DNA of 21,204 nucleotides, taken from NCBI GenBank assembly GCA_019417795.1, contig DXUR01000012.1:1-21204 (forward strand), read 5' to 3'. Source of the DNA: Clostridiales bacterium (GTDB lineage Bacteria; Bacillota_A; Clostridia; Oscillospirales; Oscillospiraceae). Below the pieces are notes generated by a model. The model was given only the letters and a program-made list of their open reading frames with translations. It had not been told where the DNA came from and searched no databases. Made by a program: the position numbers and the translations under genes. This document shows positions 8,047 to 15,094 of the stretch, one piece after another (positions within the stretch are counted from its first letter, which is position 1; every line of letters starts with the position of its first letter).

Positions 8047-8787
8047 TTACTTTGTCCTGTCCGGTCGCACTTTTTGACGGATCTTTTCCTTGGCCGGGGC
8101 AGACTTCTGCCGGGTATCCAGCTGCGCCTGATAGCCTTTCAGCCGTTCCAGAACCGAAGGCCGCTCATTCGACATCGTCCCGGCAGCCGTTTCCCTGCCG
8201 CTGGATGAGGTCGATCTGCCTTTGGTATCTGGCAAGTCTGTTCCCGACCGAGATTCTTTTTTTGGTGCCACCTCCTGCCGCTTGCCCACAGGCGGTGTCA
8301 CAGGCGTTTCCCCCTGCTGGGGGCGTTGCTGTTCGCGCTGCGGCGCCTCCTGTCCCAAACGGGCTTCCTGCTCCTTAGAGGGGGCATCCTGCCGCGCCTG
8401 CTCCGGCTGCCCGGTATATCGGATGCGCTCAAAGATCATATTGGCGCGGTCGATCTCCGTTACCGGCATGATCACATCCACGACTTTTCCCTTGTTATCC
8501 GAATCACGGATGGCAGAGAACAGGATCTTCTGTTTTCCTGCCCGCTGCCTGAATTGCTGATACTGCTCCGGAGACATGGCGAACCGCCGCACATCGCGGG
8601 TCTCCTTCAGCATCTTTGCCAGATTGACTTTGCCGGAAATGGTCTTGTGTTTTTTCGCCAGCGCCATGGTGAGCGCCAGTACATTTTTAATGGCGGAGCC
8701 GCTCAGCCGGACAGCGACCTCGCTGCCGGAGAGCATCATGCGTACCAGCTGGTCCGCCGCTTCACCGCCTCCGATGTTCATGTTCAC
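8047..8787 (-). CDS. PcfB-family (DUF3801) conjugation accessory protein
   Basis: A 246-aa protein. Residues about 10-125 form the conserved PcfB/DUF3801 region (GSEVAVRLSGSAIKN, later RFAMSPEQYQQF and VVDVIMPVTEIDRANMIFERI). The last 120 residues are rich in Q, E, P, K and S and probably disordered. In pCF10, PcfB works with the coupling protein in presenting the relaxosome, and here it lies between relaxase and coupling protein genes as expected. The start at 8787 has GGAGG 9 bp upstream and is followed by a second in-frame ATG (MNMN). It overlaps the relaxase by 26 bp. A terminator-like hairpin follows the stop. Confidence 0.88.
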   Translation of the reverse strand: MNMNIGGGEAADQLVRMMLSGSEVAVRLSGSAIKNVLALTMALAKKHKTISGKVNLAKMLKETRDVRRFAMSPEQYQQFRQRAGKQKILFSAIRDSDNKGKVVDVIMPVTEIDRANMIFERIRYTGQPEQARQDAPSKEQEARLGQEAPQREQQRPQQGETPVTPPVGKRQEVAPKKESRSGTDLPDTKGRSTSSSGRETAAGTMSNERPSVLERLKGYQAQLDTRQKSAPAKEKIRQKVRPDRTK

Positions 8788-10168
8788 GCACCTCCTTCTG
8801 GTGTTCTTCTGTTTTCTGGATGTCCTGCTCCATTACAGGCGTCTGCTGGCAGATCTCCCGGCAGAGCTTCAGCTTTTCCCGCTCTGCCCGGATCTTCCGA
8901 TTCACCTCTGAGAGCTGCTCATACACTTCTGCCTTTTCTTTCTCCAGCACCTCCTGCGGAACGCCGCTGTCCTCCAGCAGCTTCACGGCTTTCATGTACT
9001 GCTCAAACTCCTGCTCCATGCCGGTGAGCCCTTCCTCATATAACGCTCTGCTGGGTTCCAGCGCCTCCGCATCTGCCAGCGCCGCGTAGAGCGGCTGGCG
9101 TTTCTTCTTCCGCACATTGAGGAGGGTCCGCTGCTTTGTCAATCTGCCCAGCGTTTCCTCTGTGCGTTGTTCGAATGCCGCCATGTCAGCAGGCGTTGTG
9201 ATGTCATTTTCCCGCAGGAACGCGAACTGTGCCTGATACCGTTCAAAGCGCATGACCGCCTGCCGCAGATGCGGCGTCATGCGGGGCGGATACTGCCGCT
9301 TTTCGATTTTGCCCAGCAGATAGAGATAATGGACATAGAGGGCAAGAAAACCGCTGTATCTGGGATGCTTCCGGTACGGCTGATACGCCGGCCGCGCAGG
9401 CAAGACAGGCCGCAGTCCCGCTTCGATCTGTTCCAGGTTGCCCTGGATGGCAGCACGGATTCCGTCCTCTGTGAACAGCGGATCTCGCCTGCCGGGGTAC
9501 TGGTATCGATCCTGCCCCCGCAGGCGGAAGCCGAGCCTGCCGCCATGATGGATCTCATACCCCTTATGCTCCATGAGCAGAAAGAAGTGGCCGAGGTCGT
9601 TGGCGTCCCGGATGGCATCCCGCAGATCTGCCTCCAGCATGGAACGGAAGGTGGGCTGCCCCTTGGACTGGCGCAGCCACTCAATGTAGCTGACCGACCT
9701 GGCAGGCGCGCCCTGCACGATGACGGACAATCCATGCTCCCGGCAGAGCCGGTCTGAAATGGCACGGATCTGCTGGTAATAGCTTTGCTGCGTGCTGTGA
9801 TACTTTTCGCCGGTATCTGCATTCACCGAATTAAATACAATATGCGAATGGATATGATGCCGGTCTACATGGGTCCCAATCACAACCTCAAAGCCGTCCA
9901 AGTGTTCCTGCGCAAATGCTTTAGCAATTTCTAAAGCAAGTTCAGGTGTGATTTCACCAGGCTTGAACGATTGAATGATGTGATAGCATTGACGCTTATC
10001 CAATCGTCCGGTTTCCAGCTTTGTTTTCATCATCTCGCGGTACTCTCTCCCTGGATCGCAATTAAAATGTGCTGTTAAAATATGCCCATCCGTTTTGTCA
10101 CCGTTCAGAACATAATCAATGGCTTCTTTTAAGCCGCCGTTACGGGGCAGGATTTTCGTAACAGCCAT
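8762..10168 (-). CDS. MOBP-type relaxase (VirD2-like)
   Basis: A 468-aa protein. The N-terminal relaxase domain (about 1-250) starts MAVTKILPRNGG, with Tyr19 in IDYVLNGDK as the likely DNA-cleaving tyrosine and the histidine motif THVDRHHIHSHIVFN (99-113) for metal binding. The C-terminus is charged and coiled-coil-like (about 330-468). The enzyme nicks one oriT strand and pilots it into the recipient. The ATG at 10168 shares its A with the MobC stop codon TAA, so translation is coupled. The first 270 bp are clearly AT-richer than the rest, which may mark recombination. Confidence 0.94.
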   Translation of the reverse strand: MAVTKILPRNGGLKEAIDYVLNGDKTDGHILTAHFNCDPGREYREMMKTKLETGRLDKRQCYHIIQSFKPGEITPELALEIAKAFAQEHLDGFEVVIGTHVDRHHIHSHIVFNSVNADTGEKYHSTQQSYYQQIRAISDRLCREHGLSVIVQGAPARSVSYIEWLRQSKGQPTFRSMLEADLRDAIRDANDLGHFFLLMEHKGYEIHHGGRLGFRLRGQDRYQYPGRRDPLFTEDGIRAAIQGNLEQIEAGLRPVLPARPAYQPYRKHPRYSGFLALYVHYLYLLGKIEKRQYPPRMTPHLRQAVMRFERYQAQFAFLRENDITTPADMAAFEQRTEETLGRLTKQRTLLNVRKKKRQPLYAALADAEALEPSRALYEEGLTGMEQEFEQYMKAVKLLEDSGVPQEVLEKEKAEVYEQLSEVNRKIRAEREKLKLCREICQQTPVMEQDIQKTEEHQKEVREHEHRRR

Positions 10169-10485
10169 TACTTATTCGCTATCCGGAACATAAGCTCATA
10201 TACCTGATCCAGAAGATAGAGTCCACGTTTGGCATCCTCCGGCTTCGCAATTCCGGCATTGACGCTGCGGGCGATCTGGTTGATGTTGTTGCCGATATGA
10301 TGTATTTCCGTCCGGAGCTCTTTAATTTCTTTTGTAGGGCGGGCTTTGACCGGTCGTCCCTCAATAAGCCGTGCAAGATATGCCCGTTTTGTCAGCCTGC
10401 ACTCTTTGGCCTGACAGCACAGCAGCTGATACTGCTGTGTTGTCAGTACGATGTGCAGATGGTGTTCTTTCTTGTTCTCATCCAC
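10168..10485 (-). CDS. mobC: MobC-family relaxosome protein
   Basis: A 105-aa basic protein. Its N-terminus looks like a ribbon-helix-helix DNA-binding fold (LHIVLTTQQYQLLCCQAKE), and the C-terminal half contains the MobC signature ELRTEIHHIGNNINQIARSVN. MobC proteins bind oriT and help the relaxase melt and nick it. The frame is open further upstream into the inverted-repeat region, but the GTG at 10485 is chosen because of GGAAGGAG 7 bp before it and because homologous domains start here. It is coupled to the relaxase gene by a 1-bp overlap. Confidence 0.88.
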   Translation of the reverse strand: MDENKKEHHLHIVLTTQQYQLLCCQAKECRLTKRAYLARLIEGRPVKARPTKEIKELRTEIHHIGNNINQIARSVNAGIAKPEDAKRGLYLLDQVYELMFRIANK

Positions 10486-10569
10486 ATTTTTCTCCTTCCT
10501 GCGGCGTATAGCCGCAAGTTTTTCCGCCAGCAGGCGGCATTGGGGACCGGGGTATCCTCGGCAAGCTGT

Positions 10570-10585
10570 GCAAATGTACATTTGC
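10570..10585. repeat. Perfect 16-bp palindrome
   Basis: GCAAATGTACATTTGC, identical to its reverse complement, 85 bp upstream of the mobC start. AT-rich within a GC-rich setting. It is a plausible operator or MobC/accessory protein binding site. Confidence 0.7.
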
Positions 10586-10597
10586 GCGATGCTTGCG

Positions 10598-10622
10598 CCA
10601 GCGCCGCCCACGGCGGCGTTGG
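10598..10622. repeat. 11-bp inverted repeat
   Basis: CCAGCGCCGCC and GGCGGCGTTGG separated by CAC, with one G-T wobble. Part of the candidate oriT cluster. Confidence 0.6.
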
Positions 10623-10627
10623 CTGTT

Positions 10628-10650
10628 CCCCGCCGATGGCGGGGCGCTTT
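10628..10650 (+). repeat. 7-bp GC-rich hairpin followed by T5
   Basis: CCCCGCC, GAT, GGCGGGG (10628-10644), then CGCTTTTT on the plus strand. It has intrinsic-terminator form on the plus strand, but no plus-strand gene precedes it, so an oriT structural role is equally likely. Confidence 0.55.
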
Positions 10651-10677
10651 TTGAGAGGTAGGTTGATTCCAATACAG

Positions 10678-10692
10678 GCGGACATGGTCCGC
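10678..10692. repeat. 6-bp inverted repeat
   Basis: GCGGAC, ATG, GTCCGC. A short perfect repeat in the same non-coding region; possibly part of oriT. Confidence 0.45.
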
Positions 10693-10702
10693 ACCTTTTC
10701 CA

Positions 10703-10736
10703 GAAAAAAGAAATGTCTGGCAGCAGCGCCAGACAT
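10703..10736 (-). terminator. 9-bp hairpin with T-rich tail
   Basis: ATGTCTGGC (10713-10721) pairs with GCCAGACAT (10728-10736) across a 6-nt loop. On the minus strand it is followed by TTCTTTTTTC. It could be a second terminator between the fic remnant and the mob operon. Confidence 0.55.
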
Positions 10737-10787
10737 CCGGTTTCGCAGGGTCCTTCCGCACAGGGTGTCAATGTAGCACCCAAAATA

Positions 10788-10824
10788 GAAGAGGCAGGGT
10801 GTCTTGATGACACCCTGCCTCTTC
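10788..10824 (-). terminator. Intrinsic terminator after the fic remnant
   Basis: Perfect 16-bp stem (10788-10803 with 10809-10824) and a 5-nt loop, starting 11 bp after the fic stop. The minus-strand tail is TATTTTG. The plus-strand tail is AT-rich too, so it may act in both directions. Confidence 0.78.
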
Positions 10825-10834
10825 AAATATTGAC

Positions 10835-11448
10835 TCAACGCTCGATCTCTTCCGTTTTCTGCCTGCTGCTTCGTGCAGCGGTTCGAGCTGCGTCGAAGGG
10901 AAGGACGAATCCTTCTACCTGTTGATAATAGCTCGTCTGTTCCTCTACAAAGAATGCCTCAAGAGGCGCATAGTCTCCTTTGGACTGTGCGGTGTTCAGC
11001 GCATGGTAATACTCGATTTTCTTATCATCACTTATCACGAAGGGTACTAATCCGTTTTTCAGACATTCTTTGAACAGAATCACGCGGCCGGTTCTCCCGT
11101 TTCCATCCTGAAAAGGATGGATCATCTCATATTCAGCGTGGAACTTAGCCAGATCCGTCAGAGTATGCTGTGGGAGAGCGGTTGATCGTATGTCTTGAGC
11201 ATTTCATTGAACATCAGAAAATGCCCCGTCATTTCCTCTACATCCTTTGCCCGGATCAGAGCATCTTCAGCAGATAAGGTGCCGGTATCAAACAGGGAAG
11301 CCGTTTGCTTTTCTGTCAAGGCGTTCCCTTCGATTTTGTTGGAATGATAGGCCAGCATTGTCTGCGTGAGGGCATAAACGCCGCTGTGGTCATTTCTCTT
11401 CTGCTCGATTTGAAGTCTGTCAATAAGATTCTGCATAAAGCGATGCAC
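10835..11448 (-). pseudogene. Fic-family protein gene broken by internal deletion and frameshift
   Basis: The first part (GTG 11448 to a stop at 11158) encodes the Fic N-terminus, including the inhibitory-helix motif (S/T)xxxE(G/N) as SNKIEG at residues 36-41. The second part, in another frame and ending at 10835, carries the catalytic motif HPFQDGNGRTGR. The frames join near 11160-11170, where LSH runs straight into HTLTDLAKFHAEYE. From the family, about 55-60 residues normally separate these two stretches, so I infer a deletion of roughly 170 bp that also shifted the frame. Fic proteins usually AMPylate target proteins; no complete catalytic protein can be made here. The gene follows the HipA-like gene by 6 bp and ends in a strong terminator. 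Confidence 0.82.
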
Positions 11449-11454
11449 GTTCTA

Positions 11455-12639
11455 TTACCGCTCCATTTCACTGCGGCCGACGGCCGTTTTTCTGCGTTCC
11501 GGCTGCAGACGAAGCAGCTGCGGGATGCGGTTCTGAATATGCCGCTCAATCGCTTGCAGGCGGTATTCCGGAAGATTCAGCTTGGGATGTCGATGGAATC
11601 GGAAGCCGATCAGACGCCGGAGCTGCCTTGCCTGTACGGGACCCAAGACCTCACGGCAAACATTTTCAAAACTGATACCGTATGCCGTGCCTCTTGTCTT
11701 TGCATAGGCATCCAGATCCTTAAAATCATCCGGCATGGCAAAATTGAACAGGGACAGACCGTTATCAAAAATGGGAGCTGCTCCGATCACTTTGCCGCTG
11801 TGGTTATCCCGCAGGATACCGAAGTTGCCAAAGTGCCGGTCCTCGTTGTAGATCACGGCATCGAACACCAGCATGCTCCTGATCTGCTCATACGCTTCCG
11901 CACCAAGACTCTTATAATAATCCAGACAGGCTTTCAGCCCGCCCTCCCGGACGATCCGCCCGATGGGGATATAGGCGGTATCAATATCGGTGAACAGCTT
12001 GCAGCGGGAGGCTGTGATCCCTTTCCAGTTTTCCAATTCATACGTCACTGCGTTGAGTCCCATTGCCTGTGCTATCTGACTGGCATAGTACTCACTATAT
12101 GGCTCATTTCCTGTATTGGCCGCGCCGGAGGTACCTCCTTTATACAGGTATATCCCCTCGCCGGGAATGAAGCGCCATGCTTTCGGAAGCATACCGTTGG
12201 TCGTCAGTTCGGGTGATGTGGTAAACGCCGCGTCGCTCTGCCCGAATCCGGTATAGGCCACCAGTGACAATATCTCCGAAAAGCGATTCTCATATAAATT
12301 ATACTGTGCAAAAGTCCCCGTGAAGTCTCCTGGCACGACCCAGTAGCTGTCGTTCAAGGACAGGCCCTTACAGATATCGATGATCCCTTTGGTGTCGTTG
12401 ATGCTCAAGCCAAAGGTTTTCAGTATTTCCGCGACATAAGCACGGTTTTTAGGGATCACGCGCTTCTGCAGCCACTTCAGCACACCTGTATCCGTCTGCT
12501 CCATGTCCAGAGGCAGCAGATTCTTCTGTTCGTCATTGATCCACAGGATTTTGGCTTTCAGTCCCTCAATGCCCTCTTCTGACAGAGTGAATGCCAGCAT
12601 ATCCGTGTCATAAAGGCGGAGCATATATTCTTGTTCCAT
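11455..12639 (-). CDS. HipA/CtkA-like serine/threonine kinase
   Basis: A 394-aa protein with kinase landmarks of the HipA/CtkA superfamily: a lysine in YLYKGGTSG (Lys167), the catalytic segment YNEDRHFGNFG (Asp267, Asn272) and the metal-binding FDNG (Asp292). It lacks the usual HipB partner; a 90-aa protein precedes it instead. Relatives are common in Clostridia ICEs and are sometimes labelled as XRE regulators, although I see no helix-turn-helix here. HipA toxins phosphorylate targets such as aminoacyl-tRNA synthetases; the target here is unknown. The gene starts 6 bp after the 90-aa gene and shares its promoter. Confidence 0.8.
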   Translation of the reverse strand: MEQEYMLRLYDTDMLAFTLSEEGIEGLKAKILWINDEQKNLLPLDMEQTDTGVLKWLQKRVIPKNRAYVAEILKTFGLSINDTKGIIDICKGLSLNDSYWVVPGDFTGTFAQYNLYENRFSEILSLVAYTGFGQSDAAFTTSPELTTNGMLPKAWRFIPGEGIYLYKGGTSGAANTGNEPYSEYYASQIAQAMGLNAVTYELENWKGITASRCKLFTDIDTAYIPIGRIVREGGLKACLDYYKSLGAEAYEQIRSMLVFDAVIYNEDRHFGNFGILRDNHSGKVIGAAPIFDNGLSLFNFAMPDDFKDLDAYAKTRGTAYGISFENVCREVLGPVQARQLRRLIGFRFHRHPKLNLPEYRLQAIERHIQNRIPQLLRLQPERRKTAVGRSEMER

Positions 12640-12645
12640 GTTACT

Positions 12646-12918
12646 TCACTCCCTTTCCATACGGAGATATTTTTCTCTCAGATACCATGCCTGTTCTGAT
12701 GAGATGACCTGCTCTACTTCATAGGAATTGATCAGCGCATACAAATCACACCAGCAGAGATCCCAGTGGTTATCCTGCCCACCGTTGTCAATGATGCTCC
12801 ATGATCTCTGCATTCCCCGGATGGATTCCCTGAGATCTTCTGGCAGTCCGCATTCCAGGCAGGACCGGTCCAGCGGCTTTCCCGTTTCCGGATCATATTG
12901 TGCGTTTCGATCATTCAT
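12646..12918 (-). CDS. 90-aa partner protein upstream of the HipA-like kinase
   Basis: An acidic 90-aa protein with CLECGLP near residue 20, the WDLCWCDLYALIN segment in the middle and a charged end. It is not recognised as HipB, and no helix-turn-helix is visible. It starts at ATG 12918 with weak GAGG 8 bp upstream and a strong promoter at 12957-12985. The next gene, a HipA-like kinase, begins 6 bp after its stop, so the two are co-transcribed. By position it could be an antitoxin or a regulatory subunit; this is inference only. Confidence 0.72.
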   Translation of the reverse strand: MNDRNAQYDPETGKPLDRSCLECGLPEDLRESIRGMQRSWSIIDNGGQDNHWDLCWCDLYALINSYEVEQVISSEQAWYLREKYLRMERE

Positions 12919-12956
12919 ACCTGCGTCCTCGCTTATAACTCAATTCTATTATTTTT

Positions 12957-12985
12957 ATTATATCGGCTTATCCCTGTTTTAGCAA
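12957..12985 (-). promoter_or_regulatory. Promoter of the HipA-like/fic operon
   Basis: Minus strand: TTGCTA (12985-12980), a 17-bp spacer, TATAAT (12962-12957), about 39 bp before the ATG at 12918. It sits in an AT-rich gap after the methyltransferase gene. A consensus -10 and ideal spacing make it one of the best promoters in the window. Confidence 0.75.
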
Positions 12986-13011
12986 GTAGTGTTGCCAGAC
13001 AGCTCAGTAGA

Positions 13012-13746
13012 TCATGCCGCCTTTTCCAGCTCGGCTCGGATACGTTCCCGCGCCAGCTCCGCATAGGTGTCTGTGACTTCGATGCCGGTGGCGGTATAGC
13101 CCTCCTGCACAGCCGCCAGCACCGTGGTACCGCTGCCGGCAAAGGGGTCCAGAATATGGCCGCCCGGTTCCGTGATCTTTACAATGTCCCGCATCAGCTG
13201 CAGCGGCTTCTCCGTCAGATGGATGCGGCTCTGGGGATTGCCGTATTTGAACACGCCCGGCAGACACGGGACCGGACGGCTGATGGGCATATCGCCGTTG
13301 GAGCCCCAGACGATATATTCCGTCTGCTGGCGGAAGCGGCCCTTCTGCGGGCGGCTGTTGCCCTTATCCCAGACAGCGGTGCCGCGCCAGATCCAGCCCG
13401 CCCACTGGAGAGCGTCTGTGGCTGCGGGAAGCTGCCGCCAGTCGATAAACATACATACCGGCGCACCGCTCTTGCATACCTTTCGCGCTTCATACAACCA
13501 CTCCGCCGCCCAGCGGGTCCAGGAGCGCTGGTCCTTGGCGTCCCCATCGAAAGGGGGCGGTGCGTTCTCGCCCATGCTGGAATACTTCCGGGCGGTGGAT
13601 TTGTTTTTTTCCGCCTGGGTGCGCCCACCGGACGCATAGGGCGGATCGGTGATGACAGCGTCAAAGGTGTTGGGGGCAAAGGTCCCCAGCACCTTCAGGG
13701 CATCACCTTGGAGGATGCTCCATTTCTGATTATCGCTCATGCTCAT
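13012..13746 (-). CDS. Beta-class DNA methyltransferase (N4-cytosine or N6-adenine)
   Basis: A 244-aa protein. The catalytic motif TDPPY (33-37) comes before the SAM-binding motif DPFAGSGTTV (about 200-209), the order of beta-class amino-methyltransferases. HLTEKPLQLM, just before the SAM motif, is typical too. No restriction endonuclease gene lies nearby, so this is probably an orphan enzyme protecting the element or regulating it. The frame extends upstream to 13920, but that part is antisense-like. The start region has two in-frame ATGs (13746 and 13740) after AAGGAG, inside the last 17 bp of the upstream gene. Methylation type and target site cannot be read from the sequence. Confidence 0.9.
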   Translation of the reverse strand: MSMSDNQKWSILQGDALKVLGTFAPNTFDAVITDPPYASGGRTQAEKNKSTARKYSSMGENAPPPFDGDAKDQRSWTRWAAEWLYEARKVCKSGAPVCMFIDWRQLPAATDALQWAGWIWRGTAVWDKGNSRPQKGRFRQQTEYIVWGSNGDMPISRPVPCLPGVFKYGNPQSRIHLTEKPLQLMRDIVKITEPGGHILDPFAGSGTTVLAAVQEGYTATGIEVTDTYAELARERIRAELEKAA

Positions 13747-14320
13747 GCTTCTCCTTCTTTTTCGTTCGATTTTCGCGGGGCGGAGACAGCTCCGTTTCCA
13801 CATATTCGCTGATGATTCCCAGTGCTTCCTCGTAGCTGTGGCACGCTCCGCCCATGATGCGGGTCTGCATTTCCTTTGCTTCTGCCGCCATGCCATTCTG
13901 CCGAAGAACTCTGGCGGCAATACCCATCAGATTAAAGATGTTGCCGTCCTGCCCCAGCAGAGGGCAGAGAGGGCGGGGGTTCTCCTGCCGGGCGGAGCGA
14001 AACCCGCCCAGCTTGTTGGGAACATAGTCGGACAGCCATGTGCCGCCGAATGCGCCGTGGGTCTGCAAACGCCACATCGCCAGTTTCCCCATGTCCACCT
14101 GAATGTCCTCGAAGGGGAACAGCAGATTGGTGAGTCCATCGTGCTGAAAAACCTTGACCGTCTCAAAACGGCTGCCATTCTGCAGGATGCCGTCCTGCGT
14201 CAGCAGGTCATTGATGCCATCCAGCCACTCCTGCGCCTCTCCGCCGCAGCCCTGCAGCACCAGTCCCTCCTGATGTTCCATGTCCCGCAGATCGTCTGCG
14301 GTGATCTTTTCAATCGGCAT
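13730..14320 (-). CDS. ICE-associated protein of unknown function
   Basis: A 196-aa protein that I recognise only as a recurring ICE/phage hypothetical. The C-terminal half has CPLLGQDGNIFNLMGIAARVLR and later SYEEALGIISEYVETE. The middle has VDMGKLAMWRLQTHGAFGGTWLSDY, which suggests an alpha/beta fold. No catalytic motif is clear. The ATG at 14320 directly abuts the stop of the upstream gene. Its last codons contain the ribosome binding site and both candidate starts of the downstream methyltransferase, so the two genes are tightly coupled. Confidence 0.78.
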   Translation of the reverse strand: MPIEKITADDLRDMEHQEGLVLQGCGGEAQEWLDGINDLLTQDGILQNGSRFETVKVFQHDGLTNLLFPFEDIQVDMGKLAMWRLQTHGAFGGTWLSDYVPNKLGGFRSARQENPRPLCPLLGQDGNIFNLMGIAARVLRQNGMAAEAKEMQTRIMGGACHSYEEALGIISEYVETELSPPRENRTKKKEKHEHER

Positions 14321-15094
14321 TTATCGCTCCTTTCTGCCGAGGCGTCTTGCAGGCGGCGTCCGTCCAATGGTCTTCTGATCCGTCATCACGGGGATGCCCA
14401 ACTCGCCGGCTTTGTAGATCTCCTGCCACATCCCATCCGTCCAGACCGGACCGTACACATTCATCTGCTGGCAGGATTCCAGCAGGCGCAGTCCCATCGC
14501 CCTGGCTTTCTCGTCCTGGGCGGGATCGGCGGGATCTGCGACAGGCGGGAACAGCAGATGCGGACAGATAGGGATATTCCCCTCCACAAACACCTCCTGC
14601 GCTTTCTGCCGCGCAAACTCCACATTGTTTGTCACATCGCCCCGCAACGGAGCACAGATATAGACCAGCTTGGGGCCGCTCCGTTCCAGCTCCGGCGTGC
14701 GCTCCCGGAATGCGGACAGATACTGTCCGACGGCATCCCGCAGAGCGGCATAGTCCGCGGCAGTAGGGTGATAGGCGTACCATTCCACTTTTCCATAGTC
14801 ATCCCACAGGTGGGGAATGACGCCGCTGCGGAAGTTGGGATTGTTCGGCACCTGCTTTTTACCCCAGACATCCTGAAAGCGCAGCAGCGTCCGGTCCACC
14901 ACGCCCTCCGTGCGGTTGAGCACCGTGAGGCGGATGGCGTCATATTGGCTGGAGATATGGGTAGAGAGAAACTCCGCCCGTACACGCAGGTCCTTTCCGA
15001 GATCTCCCACGCACACACGCCCGGAGAATTGAGGCTGATCCACGAGATTGCTATGTTCAAACAGCTTTCGCAGCTCCTGCTCATATACGGTCAT
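14321..15094 (-). CDS. Protein with C-terminal DUF4406/deoxyribosyltransferase-like domain
   Basis: A 257-aa protein. Residues about 140-245 resemble DUF4406 and nucleoside 2-deoxyribosyltransferase-like domains: KLVYICAPLRGD, a middle PICPHLLFPP, then MNVYGPVWTDGMWQEIYKAGELGIPVM. The N-terminal half (1-135) is unfamiliar but contains VWGKKQVPNNPNF and a segment with WDDYGKVEWYAYHP. If the C-terminal domain is active, it would act on nucleotides or nucleosides; this is inferred from the fold, not shown. It starts with an ATGA overlap on the upstream gene and is followed immediately by the next ATG. Confidence 0.75.
   Translation of the reverse strand: MTVYEQELRKLFEHSNLVDQPQFSGRVCVGDLGKDLRVRAEFLSTHISSQYDAIRLTVLNRTEGVVDRTLLRFQDVWGKKQVPNNPNFRSGVIPHLWDDYGKVEWYAYHPTAADYAALRDAVGQYLSAFRERTPELERSGPKLVYICAPLRGDVTNNVEFARQKAQEVFVEGNIPICPHLLFPPVADPADPAQDEKARAMGLRLLESCQQMNVYGPVWTDGMWQEIYKAGELGIPVMTDQKTIGRTPPARRLGRKER

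Larger units (their letters stand above)
10486..10787. other. Non-coding inverted-repeat region upstream of mobC, candidate oriT
   Basis: About 300 bp without a credible gene. It holds at least five inverted repeats: a 16-bp palindrome (10570-10585), an 11-bp stem with one wobble pair (10598-10622), a 7-bp GC-rich stem (10628-10644), a 6-bp stem (10678-10692) and a 9-bp stem with a T-rich tail (10713-10736). Its location just before mobC and the relaxase, and the repeat density, are what oriT regions of this class show. I cannot identify the nic site from the sequence alone. Confidence 0.6.

Noticed and set aside
10486..10761. Longer MobC frame starting at 10761
   Set aside because: It reads through the inverted-repeat region without a ribosome binding site and without MobC similarity; the GTG at 10485 is better placed.
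10761..10817. CRISPR-like repeat (CAGGGTGTC twice and its complement once)
   Set aside because: Only 9 bp; the second copy and its complement are simply the arms of the fic terminator hairpin. No spacer array is present.
13747..13920. N-terminal extension of the DNA methyltransferase to 13920
   Set aside because: It would run through the upstream gene in another frame; the ribosome binding site and methyltransferase fold begin at 13746/13740.
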